Source: Chionis minor
Taxonomy: Eukaryota; Chordata; Aves; Charadriiformes; Chionididae
Assembly (NCBI GenBank): GCA_013398295.1
Contig: VZSF01006722.1
Location: 1,117,367 to 1,181,366 of the forward strand
DNA: 64,000 bases
Direction: 5' to 3'
Part shown: positions 1-10,850 of the stretch, in pieces
Layout: each line of letters starts with the position of its first letter
How positions within the stretch are numbered: position 1 is the stretch's first letter
Made by a program: the position numbers and the translations under genes
The notes under the pieces: model-generated
Seen by the model: only the letters and a program-made list of their open reading frames with translations
The model's database searches: none
What the model was told of the DNA's origin: nothing

Positions 1-3000
1 GCAGTGTTCTCTTGTCCAATTTAAACCCCACACAGATCCTTCTCGTATAGCGTGCACCAATCTTACAAGTAACAGAAGATTTTGCACATATGCTCTCTCT
101 GTAACAGTGAAGTGGATTACACTCCCTGCCTTTTTATGGTTTTTTTCTCCCCATACTGAGGCAATCAACAGTAGCTTTCCATGAGAGCCATGCAACAAAA
201 AAATCATTACTGGTGTTTAAACAAGTGCTCTATTTCCTGACCGCCCTGGCATCCTGGATTTAGTACTAATCAGTCTAGTTCAGACTGGATGCATTCATTC
301 TGGATGCAGGCTCAAATAACCACTGACTTCATCCAACCAATAGCCTCGGAAAAACAGGCTGCCGTCTTTGAAGGTTGGGCGGAAACATTTGAAGTTAGGA
401 GGGGAGAGGGAGACAGAGAAGCAATCATCTGTTCTCTCTATTCCAAATAAGATTTTAAAATGCCAAAAGCAGCAGGTGGCGTCTGAGTGATTTTTTGTTT
501 AATAGAAATATATTGCTATTTTAGGAACATTTATCTGCCCTTACAATGCTCGCACAGAGACTATTTTAAAACTGTGTCTTTGCCCAATTTTATATATATG
601 CTATTATGAGAACTTAGAGGCATTTGTGTCTTGCTGCTTGTATCAAACATTAGGTTCATATGACGTTGGGGAGGAAAGGATTTTTACAGGACTAGCTGGG
701 TTCAACTATGGCATTGGTATGATGCATATTTTATCTAAGTCCTGTCACAGGACTTCTCCCAGATGAAGGTTAACCAGAAATCACTTGGGCTATGCTGTTG
801 CTAAGTGGATGAACTAAGAAATGCTGTGTGCAGCAAATGAAAACAATCAATGGCAGACAGACAGAATTCACTCTATAGGTAAAATATATAATAGAAATAT
901 ATATAAGCCTCTTGAACTGAAGGACAGTATAAAAACAAACTTCTTTTGAGAAAGCAACATATTTTTGTTCATTCTGTTCTCATTGCATCCATCAGCCTGG
1001 CACAGATTCTGCACTCATATCATGTATGAACTGCTCGGACAAAGACAAGTGCAGGGGACAAACAACTTTCCATTCAGAAGTAGTGCTGACTCTTTGGAAT
1101 AAACTCTCCAATAAATCCCAGCAAATGCTACCAAATTTACAGAAAATGTGTGCTAAGCCAAGAACTTGACAGACAGCTAACCATTTCAGTTTCAGCTTAG
1201 AGATGCAGTTATCTGAATAGTACATAAGCTTGCAGAATATACATTCTGGTAATGTGAAAAATACAACCCTTCCAACACCCCTGCCAATACCATTTATCTG
1301 TCGCAGTTTGGAATGCTCTCAAACAAGCATCAAATAAAACATACTATCAGGACACTCAGCTATATTGTGAAAATTCATGCACCAGAGCTTCAAAGAAGAG
1401 AAAGGAAGGAAATCTGATGCAGCAAACGACCATGTGAGAAAATCCAGTTCATATATTTCAATTTTAATAGAAAATCAAGTTTAACAATTGGAGTCACTAG
1501 GATAGGCTGTAGGTCAAACATTTGAAACCAGGGATCCCTTACACTCAAAGACAAAGGTTTGTCTTCCTGCCACAGCATCACTTGTGCCCAAAGGGATCTA
1601 AAAAAAAGGTGTGGATATCTCTACCATGCATAAAGTACAGTGGTATGGTGAGGGTAGGGGTGTCCTTGCTGGAAACAGACTCACGTGGAGCTCGCCTTCC
1701 CCCCCCAGGCATGGGATGCTCAACCTGCTACAGTGCTGGACCTGTGCACCACCCTGGCACGTCCCACTCACAAAGAGGGCTCAACATGCTCTCACCCATG
1801 AGACAGGGAGGCATCTCCCCAAATTCCCTTTACATACAAATAGGCTAATGTCCTAATATGTAATTGGTATAAGTGACATGCTGGCGACTAAAAGACAGGA
1901 GCAGCAAAAATGCAAGAGTGGCCTATGCTGGTGTAAACCCTACAGCATGCCAACAAGAGCTGCGGCTGCTGATCTTGCCGTATTCGATCTTAGGTTTTCC
2001 CTTTTTTTCCTTTAGGCTCAGAGATAGGTGAAATGAGGTGGAAGATGCATGTTGTAAGTAAGTCCAAGTGAATACAATATTCTCAGTCATCAGAATATGT
2101 ACATCAGCAAGAGGAGTAGAAAGAGATCTGAATTATACTGGCTTTGACTCTTTTTAGATATATTCAATTATGCCCCCAAGTTCCCTGGCATAAAAATGTA
2201 CAGTATTTGGTATGGTACGTTGAGAGCTGTAAGCTTTATGGTAGGTGACCTGTGGGCTCTAAGGAGAGCTCTCCAAAAGGCTCATCTGCATTTTCTGCAA
2301 ATGCAGTTTTCATCCTTATATAGGCCCGTGCAGGTTTTGCAGGCACAAGCCAGTGTTCCTGCTCTTCAGCTGCAATTGCAATGCTAGAAGGAAATGCAGA
2401 GAAAGTAGGTGGCAGACACAAGCCAAAATGGACATTGCCCTTGTATTAAAAGTAGACCTTTTCAGCATCTCCATCTTCCATAAGCACAGGGAACACTCAT
2501 CACTAGGAGGCAAAAAGATGTTCCTGGATGGTCCTGAAGAGAGGTTTATAAAGGGCTCAAAAGAAAATGTTTTTAAGAGATGTTAAAAAGAACCACGTTC
2601 CCAGTACATTGTCAGGCACACACAGGCAATGCTTTAAGAACAGTTTCTGTTGCTTAACAGACAAAGCACATACTCCCCGCTCCTACATCAACCTTCCCTC
2701 CGCATTTGGGGACTGCATTATCTGTAGCGTCTGGTCTCTATTTCCCTGCCAAAAAACAGGAAAAAAAAAATCCATATGGTTCCCATCCTATGAGGGAATG
2801 TGCAAGCTTCCACACATAATCTGCACAAGAGCAAGATCCTATTTGCACTGCAATAAACACCATTTGCTCATGCCTCATGCCTGCGGGCAGTACTGAAAAA
2901 GTTAGATTCATAAATAGTATCCTGGGGCTCACATAATGTAAGAGTATTACCAAGCGTTATCAAGGCAGCAATTTTCTGTTGCAATAAGCCACACAGTCAG

Positions 3001-3446
3001 ATGTTTGAGATGAAAAAGACCTATCTGAATATTGAGCCCATTGGCCAGCAAATGCGCAGTATAGTCCCCCAGATATCAGATATTAAACTGATACAGTACT
3101 TCGCAATCTTAGTCAAATGACCAGGAGGACTCAAGCCTCAGGAACATTTTAAATGAGCATCCTTACACTGCAAGTACAGGAGCTCTATTTTGTTCTTTGT
3201 ATGAGTGCATTAAACCACTAAAACAATATTAATACCACAAATTGAAAAATCAATAGCATATTACAACAGGCACACTACTCCCCAAAATAAAACCTGAGTA
3301 CCTTTGTAAATGCAATCCAGAGAAGGCTGATTATAAAACAAAAAAGGCACAGAGAGACTGGCAAGCAAAAAGAGCTTATCTACTGAAGTGTGTGGTTATC
3401 ACGTCTTCAGTAACTCGTACTGCAATGCTATGGTACACTACGGGCT

Positions 3447-3551
3447 GGATTCTCCACTCCATTATACCAGTTTTACGCTGATGTAACTCCACTGGATGCT
3501 TAAGCAGAGTTACATGGGCATAAAAACAATATAATGAAAGGGAGAATCAAG
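3447..3551. mobile_element. Palindromic MITE-like ancient element
   Basis: Two arms of about 43 bases form an imperfect inverted repeat around a 17-base centre (3490-3506). The left arm begins GATTCTCCACTCC and ends ATGTAACTC. The right arm begins GAGTTACATGGGC and ends GGGAGAATCAAG, its diverged reverse complement. The wording (antisymmetric GATTCT... ends, GTAACTCCACTG... centre) resembles the palindromic non-autonomous elements widespread in sauropsid genomes, whose core reads like CTCCACTGAAGTCAATGGAG. It has no coding capacity. The exact family name is not certain from memory. Confidence 0.6.
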
Positions 3552-6499
3552 CTTTACAATGTAATAGACACAGAAGAAAATTATCTATTCCTTTGTGGGG
3601 AAAAAATCTTAGCTATTTTTAGCGAAAGCCTCTTTCTCACCCTCTTTTGTTTTATTCCTGCTATAGATTTTCAAGGCAAATACGCAGTTATACAGTAGTA
3701 AAAGTGATAGTACTACACCATGAGCAACAAGAACCCACCTTTTCATCTGGACAACATACAAGAGTTCAGATTCTTCCCTGAGGTGTGGTTATGCCTCAAC
3801 CCAAACCCTAATATAAACCATGCCGCTTAAGAAATTGCAAATTTTAAATACCACCTTGTGACACCTGCAGAGACATGTCTCTCTATTAGGCTTCCATCCT
3901 CCATATAATCCTGTGTGGACTTAGCAACTTATATGCATCAAAATGCATCTATCAACCCTGTAAAGAGCTCTAATAGACACCAGCATGTACAGTCAATCTT
4001 TCTTTCTAAGTTTTATTGGTAATTCACACCTCACCTGAATCTTCAGCTTGGCTTGGGCATCTTTACATTTCCTAACTCCAGCCTCAGTCCACTAAGCTCC
4101 ATGCTGGTGGGTACCCAAAGGACCAAGTGACTCTCAGCACATCAACAAGTCCTGAAACGTGTGCCGGGTCAACACCCACTTACCCTGAGCACTGCACCAA
4201 ACACGCCTGCTACAAGGAAGAGGTCTTTGTTTTACAGACCTTTGGGTAACATTGCTCCATGCAGACCTTAATGGCTTGGTCCACTGTACCACCACAGGGT
4301 GGGTATGGACACACCATCAACACAAGGGGGCTGCAAGCAGCAGCTCCGTGCTCACTTCCAGACTGTCCTCGCTGTGAGGAAAAGCAATGCATTTGCCCAA
4401 CGGCCCTTCACTGATGACCAAGTTAACCTGTTTTACTTCACAGTGTGTAAGAGCCTTTAACTCTCTTTCACCATGCCCACACACCTGCTATGATATCTGC
4501 GTCTTGTGTCAGTGAGGAACAAATTGCATTTGCATATTTTACAAGGGAAGCATCAAGGTGCTCCTGGATTTTGCTAAAATAAAACCCAGGAGCTAGATTT
4601 TTATTGTAGTTGCAAGAGGCTTGTGAAAAAATAGTAAAAAACTGTAACTACAGGATACGTAGAGAATATTAAGTGAATGTCTGGGGAAGCTAAAAAGAAA
4701 CTGTGTAACCAAAGGGTCCTGGTGATCCTCAGGTAACAGTATTTTAAAGATGCAACCAAAGAATGGAACAGCAGTTGTGTAACTTTTGGTGGACAAATCA
4801 ATTTTTCTGCATAGTAAGAGCTTCTCCTCATGGTACCGCATGCAATCAAGATCTCACCATAAGAGCATTTTGAAGTAGATAGGCTTGTCCTGATGAAATT
4901 GAAAATATTTTGACACTCTAGAAAGAAGAGATATGTCAAAGCAGTAATTGATTGTCACTCTCAGAGAGATATACAGTGCTGCAGTTTATTTCATGCTTTA
5001 CAAATAAAGGAACATTTTAAAAAACGCGGAATTGAAATTCTCCATTGGATACTATTTCTTTTCCCAATGATCACTGACAGCGTGTTCAAACAACTGAGCG
5101 ACCAAACCACCTGAACAGCCTGAACACCTAAGCAGCATGGATACTCTCTGATACAAATAATGTCAGATTCTGAGATAACTTTCATAATTTCATTAAAAAT
5201 ATTCTTGAAGTGAAATGATATTAATCTCAAAGGATCATTTGAATTACGGTTTCCAAAACATTCATGCAACCAACATGCAGGAATTCCTTTGAAATAAAAG
5301 CCAGTTGTCTGGATGAAACACTGGTGGATTATGAATGAGTGATGGTTTCACTTACAGCCGACAATGTGTTACCAACTGAAAAGAATGATGATAGAAGAGA
5401 AAGACTTGTTTGGGAAGTCAGAACAGGGAAACAAAACCAAAGGATTCTGAAATCACAACTATGGAAAACCCCTCTTTTTTTCTGAGTTGCTCTAGCTTGG
5501 CTGCTTCCTCCACAACATGGGAATATCACAAGTCCTACATAGCTACTGCTTGTAAAGGGCAATTAGGCAAAATATACTAACTATTATCATTGATTTTTTT
5601 TATTTTTTTAAGCTATTGGGAATGTTAGTTTTTTCCTAAATGCTTCAACGAGCAGTGCCCTATGCCCTAACCAATACTTAAGAAATAAATCCATTCTTGA
5701 CTATATCAATACATTCTCCGCTTCAACTGGAGAACGCAGATGGGAGTATGTGTGAATTTGATAATCATATCAAACATCTCTCTGATCAAAGATTGACTGT
5801 GAAAGAGTTGAAGGCCAAACCTCCCGCTTATTGTTAACCTATCTAAAAGGATAGCTAGATTTCAAGGCTCTGTTTTTCTGTCTCATGAAATAATTGGAAA
5901 TGTAATCATGCAGGTAAATAATATGATGATGTAACTTCTCTGCTAAATTCGAAAAAAATGTACAATTCTTTGTTTCAGCAAACTGCAGTTGAGAAATGAA
6001 GAAGAGTATTGCTTAGAATTTCACCCCTAAATCCCATCTGCTTACACACTAATTTAAGGCTTTCTCCCTATTTGGCATTTCTATTCAGACAATGCCATGG
6101 AAGCCAGCCAGCCTGCCTGTAGAGAACCCCAGATGAATTAACAGCTCTTATTATCCAAAATACACAGGAATCTTCAATGATTATTTTAACAAAAGCAAAG
6201 TCAGTAAAGGGAAATTTTATTGGTTCCCATTTCATGACAGACAGAGATTAAAAAAACATCCACTAACATTTGCCAAATGGAGATGGAAACTATTAGGAAA
6301 GACAACTTCCCATTCAAATGCATATTACAAACAAGAGGGCATAAAACCAAAAGGGAAACTAAAAGAAGAACTTGACAATATAGCATTACATGCTTCAGTC
6401 AAAATATGACTGAGTGAATTTGCTTCTGAATAAGTTTCACCACAGAGAGAGAAAACAGAAGATAGCATTCAAAATAATTTTTAAAAAGGCATAAGAAAA

Positions 6500-6505
6500 C
6501 ATGCA
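6500..6505 (-). promoter_or_regulatory. UGCAUG RBFOX-type intronic element
   Basis: TGCATG on the minus strand occupies intron positions +9 to +14 downstream of the 47-nt exon. RBFOX proteins bind UGCAUG, and sites just downstream of an alternative exon usually promote inclusion (established for the RBFOX family). The motif is seen directly; its use here is inferred from placement. Confidence 0.5.
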
Positions 6506-6507
6506 TT

Positions 6508-6513
6508 CCTTAC
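6508..6513 (-). promoter_or_regulatory. RBMS3: 5' splice site of the 47-nt exon
   Basis: The donor reads AATGG|GTAAGG on the minus strand. It leaves a two-base GG that needs one more base from the next exon to make the glycine seen after AAIQN in family members. Confidence 0.88.
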
Positions 6514-6560
6514 CCATTCTGTATAGCAGCTGTTGGATCGTAAGTCAAAGCCATGCCAGC
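6514..6560 (-). CDS. RBMS3: RBMS3 coding exon, 47 nt, start of C-terminal region
   Basis: This is the next RBMS3 exon in transcription order. Its 47 nt encode AGMALTYDPTAAIQN plus the first two bases (GG) of a glycine codon. The peptide follows directly on the ...REGE end of the upstream exon and matches the vertebrate RBMS3 sequence after the RRMs, the region known for low-complexity alanine, proline and glutamine stretches. It begins in phase 0 and ends in phase 2. Its length is not a multiple of three, so skipping it would shift the reading frame. The acceptor is CTAACTATGTGCAG|GCT and the donor is AATGG|GTAAGG. The exon is short enough to depend on auxiliary splicing elements, and both a competing acceptor and a UGCAUG motif lie next to it. 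The following exon (FYSSPY... in family members) was not found in positions 1-6513. Confidence 0.95.
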
Positions 6561-6600
6561 CTGCACATAGTTAGGGGAAAAAAACAGATTTTTACTATTA
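6561..6600 (-). promoter_or_regulatory. RBMS3: Proximal 3' splice site of the 47-nt exon
   Basis: On the minus strand the last 40 intronic bases start with TAATAGTAAAAATCTG, continue with a TTTTTTTCCCC pyrimidine run, and end CTAACTATGTGCAG. This acceptor gives the conserved protein sequence, so it is the coding one. The CTAAC lies only about 10 nt from the exon, too close to act as a usual branch point, so the branch point is probably further upstream. The TAG and the CAG upstream mean the AG-exclusion zone is interrupted, which is unusual. Confidence 0.75.
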
Positions 6601-6638
6601 CTGCAGGAGAAAGAAGAAAAAAAAAAAAAAAAAAAAAA
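6601..6638 (-). promoter_or_regulatory. RBMS3: Competing upstream 3' splice site with 22-T tract
   Basis: On the minus strand a run of 22 T (6638-6617) is followed by CTTCTTTCTCCTGCAG, ending at 6601. By pyrimidine content it looks stronger than the coding acceptor 40 nt downstream. If used, it would add 40 nt beginning TAATAG to the exon. Because the preceding exon ends in phase 0, TAA would be read as a stop immediately after ...REGE. It is therefore a decoy or a regulated alternative acceptor; its use is inference. Confidence 0.55.
6617..6638. repeat. A22 mononucleotide run
   Basis: Twenty-two consecutive A on the plus strand, read as T22 in the RBMS3 transcript, 57-78 nt upstream of the 47-nt exon. 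It forms the pyrimidine tract of the upstream acceptor and is likely to vary in length between individuals. Confidence 0.95.
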
Positions 6639-9600
6639 TTAAAAATAATTTAAGCCAATATGAATAAAAACTGAATGCAACTTAGACGGAAATCTAAATT
6701 CTCCAGGGAAGCTCAGATGGTCCAAAGCAGCACGGACAGATTGGCCACCTCCCCTTCCTGAGAGATCTCTGAGAAACAGATCTGTTCAGTATGTTGGTTG
6801 TCATCTCTCCATAACATTTATAGCAAGCGGTGTTTTTGTTGCACCACTGCAACAAAATTAGTTAATAACTCTACTGAAATCCGTGCATTTACATCCCATT
6901 GCTCACTATAACAAGACAGGGACAAATCCTGCTGATGCCTGTGGGACAGGTAGTTGGTAAATATTCTAAAGCCAACTTCACGAGAGCTTCTTAGGAAGGA
7001 GTCCCATCTTTCCTAGAATGGCCACACCCTCCATGACCCCATTCACCTACCATTTCCTCAGGCTGTCGCTCATACTTACAGTTAATTGATTACCATGAGA
7101 CAAGAAACAAAAAGTGAGCTGTGAAGCAGAAAAGACCAACCAAAAAAAAGAAAAAAAAGAAAAGAAAAGCACTTGCACTTTTAAACAAGGCATTTAAAAT
7201 ACTTCAGAGGTCTGGACAGCAAAAGAATTTGTTAATGGGCTACACAGAGCTTTTCAACTGCCTTCCACCACCAAGCAGATGGTGACCTGCGCAAAAGGAT
7301 TTGGCAGTGTCAAAACAGCATCCAGTTAACAACCGGCACCACCACCACCATTAGCAGACATATCCACAGGTATCACAGGAAAGGCAGGGAGAGCAGGGCT
7401 GGAGACTGAATTTCCTGCTCCACCTTATGCTCCAAGAGGGCCATCAGGGCCACGTGGGAAGGACCAGCTTCTTCCCCAGTATTTACATTAAGATGTGGGA
7501 CTGACAATTTCTCCTCCCACATACTGCATTTAATTTGACTTTTTGTCTTCCTGATTTATTTTTTTCCCTTCCCTTTGTGAAATACTTGCCAGGAGATGGG
7601 AAGACCTCTCCCTTTGTGCGGGGCTAGAAGCAGAAAGGAGAGGACCTCCATTACTCAAGGGGCTGCCCTCCCTTTGGGAGCAGCTGAAAAATGGCCACGG
7701 CACCATCCCACTCCAGGGCCGTGTATTTCTCTCCGCTTGTCATACAGACCATACGCTCGCTGCCTGAGACAGCAGACAGCAGCGTTTGCTTCAAGGACAG
7801 GTGCTTTACCAACTACACGGCAGGGTCTGCGCTCCTGGTGGGAGCTTTTAACGCCCCTGGACCCATCTACCAAAATACTTTGGAATAACGGCATCTGCCC
7901 CCTTCCAGATGGCTGCTCAGACAGGTCAGGAAAGCGTTGGGGCTTGGCTGGCTCCCATGCAGGCAGGTGAGCAGCCAGGGTAAATGCTGTAGTGAGGAGC
8001 AGGCAGAGAGCGGGCAGCACTCCTGGAAGAGCCAGGTTAGCCCGGCAGCTGCGCACAGGTTTGAGAGGAGACAGTCCAAGCTTCCAGTGGCCAAAAATAA
8101 TTTCTGATCCAAAAGGGCAGGCTTCACACTACCTTATGTAGCAAAAAAAAAATAATGTTCATGTCACTATTAAATTTGTATACTTTTCTCATTATTCTTT
8201 TGAGCAGATGCTAGGGCAAATGCCTTGTTTATTGAAAATGCTGTTGTTTTAATAAAATATGTACTATCTCCCAAGCAAAGGATAATTCAGGAGACTAAGG
8301 CCAAGAACATGTCCAGTTTTCTAAAATGCATCCATTTAATACAAAGAAAAATAAAAAAGGCTTCTTCTGCAAGTTTAAAACGTCAAAGAATCAAATTCAG
8401 GATGACCCCAACCGCTGCTAATTTTGATAGAAAAAATAAATTAGCTTAGAAAATCATAAAGGATTATCTTCTTTACTTGTTTTTATATTCTTATGTCTTA
8501 AACATTCTCAGTGTATTATATTGTTCGGTAAGGTTGCATTAATTACTAATGGAAATGTATACAGTTCATCCCAAAAGAGCGTCAATAAAACTTTAATATC
8601 ATACATATTTTTTGACTGCAATACATTTTAGAGAAAAAAATCCTCTCTTATTTCTCCCTCTCTTTTCACACTTGTAAAATGTATTATTGCTCTCTTTATA
8701 TTCCTTCACTGGTAAAGAGAACTTAAATAGTATGTAAAAGCCCTAGAGGGACAGAAAGATTAGTTCTAACAATTTTTAAAAAAACTTTAAAAAAACCTTC
8801 AGATATTCTCTATAAATCAAGGTGTTGACATTTTAACATCACACATCTACTCAAGACTAAGAAAAAAACCATCTTATAATCTCTTGGGAAAGGAGAGAAT
8901 CAAGCTTTCTAAATAAGGGAGTTTCTGGATCTAAGGGTCCTTAGAGTTGCCTGGATCAAAGCCCACTATATACCACAGCTCGCATTAGCATGACCTGGGG
9001 ACAAAGTGGCAGCCAGGGAGGGAAGGCCCTTATTTAAGTTTCCCTGACGTAAATAAGTATGCAGGTGCAGAAAGGATAAATTGCAGCAGCTCTTTCACCG
9101 GAGCCCTAACACTGCTCGGTGTCCGGATGAGACCTGGGAACACATGTTTCCACCACTTTGAGTTGATACGCGGTCGCGCACAGATCCTCAGCTTGCCATC
9201 CAACCCCATCGTGCCCCAGACCTAAGCGTGGATGCACACAGGCAAACTGCACATAGACCATTCTCCGTATATTAGCATCATATTATATTATTGGTGCTAG
9301 GAATAAGGCACACTGTTGTGAGCCTGGTGAGTCCCAAATATGAAAGGCTAGACACTCATCTCCTTATCCATACTCCATACCCACACTGCACAGTGACAGA
9401 TTACCAGAATCTGTTCGAGTACTTCGGCAGTGACCACTACAAATACCAGTATCGCTTTTGCCAGTAAGTGAAAGTTTCGCATTAGACAAATATGATACAG
9501 CGTGTGGCAATACATGCATATGGTACACCACCTACAGTTTGCCCAGTAATATTGCTAATATCCCCCATTGCTGAATAGCCTTAAACAGCTGCTATTTCAA

Positions 9601-10831
9601 ATAGCTGCTAACAGAGGACTATTTACTTCTTTCTCATCAAGTTGTGTAATTCCTCCCTACAAAATTATGCTGGCTGGAAGCCCAGGAAGGGCAACAGTTA
9701 GCCTGGACCAGTGAAAGATTTATGGTCTGAAGCATCCTCATTCATCAGGAATAAAAACTGATGAGCAATAATAACTTACTGGAAAATTGTCTGCACTTTC
9801 CTCCATAGCACACAAACAGGAATTCCAAAAATACCAAATACAGAATATTAGGGTTGGCCCCAGACTTCCACGCAATAGAGGTCCAGCTTATCCTGTCAAA
9901 AATAGTACTGAATATAGTTGTCATGGTCCTTAATACAGTATTAACTATACTGAGGCACTGGCTGATGCCTCTATAGCAGTACTCTGTTATGCTGGAGAGT
10001 ATTTTCTTCCAGGTCTTTTCACCCACTGTTTTGCTCATGTTTCTGTGGAAGGACAGGGTCTTATTCCTTCTTCTGATAGTGACACTTGCTGATGAAATGC
10101 CACCTGAGAGAGTGGCACTCATGATGGAATGCCGCTTTAGGAAAATATTTGTCAGATAAATCTTCTATAAAGGAACAACTGAACCACAGAATATTTATGC
10201 CACTCAGCCAGATAGTGGACACATACTCAGCTACTGAATGAAAATCCTGCACGTCAACATTTCAACTTGCAACTCTTTAAAGCAATCAAAAAAAAAAGCC
10301 CAAAAACAAAAAAACAAACCAGGGATATCTACTATCGGTCCCACACATAATAATAAATTAAGACCATTTTCAACTATTACTTGACTGGTGTGTTCAGAAT
10401 GTCACAAGTGATACAGAAATAAAACCATCTCATTTAAAATACTGTTTTTTTAAAAAAGACTATTTAAACCACTTATTTTTACCAAAGTGTCTGAACTTAA
10501 GACAAAGGAATGAAGATTTTTGCTATTTTGTTGCCACAGTTTTCCAATTATTGACATTGGTGAACAAAGACATTTTAATAACCAGAGACCAGTCTGCACC
10601 TTCTCTAAATTTAAGCTCTTTCCTTCAATAAAGTGCAGGAAATATCAGAAAGCCTCTGGAAGGCAAGAGTTCCCCCAGGAAGTTTGAAGGCCTTTGTTCA
10701 ACACTTTATTGTGAAGAATTTTCCATAGGCAAAGACAAGGTGTTCTGTTTCTGTTTTTTTCCCCTCTCTTTGTTATGATTTGAACATAAATGAGCACATT
10801 TGCCTCATTAAAAAGACTCTTAGACCATCAC

Positions 10832-10850
10832 ATTTGCATTGCTTATGTAA
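10832..10850 (+). promoter_or_regulatory. Octamer plus PAR-bZIP D-box motif pair
   Basis: ATTTGCAT (POU-factor octamer) at 10832-10839 is followed three bases later by TTATGTAA (consensus D-box for DBP/TEF/HLF/NFIL3-type bZIP factors) at 10843-10850. Both are exact consensus matches. Function as an intronic enhancer is inference. Confidence 0.3.

Larger units (their letters stand above)
1..6513 (-). other. RBMS3: RBMS3 intron downstream of the 47-nt exon (partial)
   Basis: This is non-coding intron sequence that runs off the low-coordinate end of the window. I looked on the minus strand for the next RBMS3 exon (peptide starting FYSSPY) and did not see it. Apart from the palindromic element near 3.45-3.55 kb and the UGCAUG near the exon, I see only short A/T runs and short chance reading frames on both strands, none with recognisable similarity. 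Confidence 0.85.

Noticed and set aside
7655..8056. 133-codon minus-strand frame with a hydrophobic, signal-peptide-like start
   Set aside because: It lies in a GC-rich patch where stops are rare, overlaps open frames on the opposite strand, and has no recognisable family or flanking gene structure.
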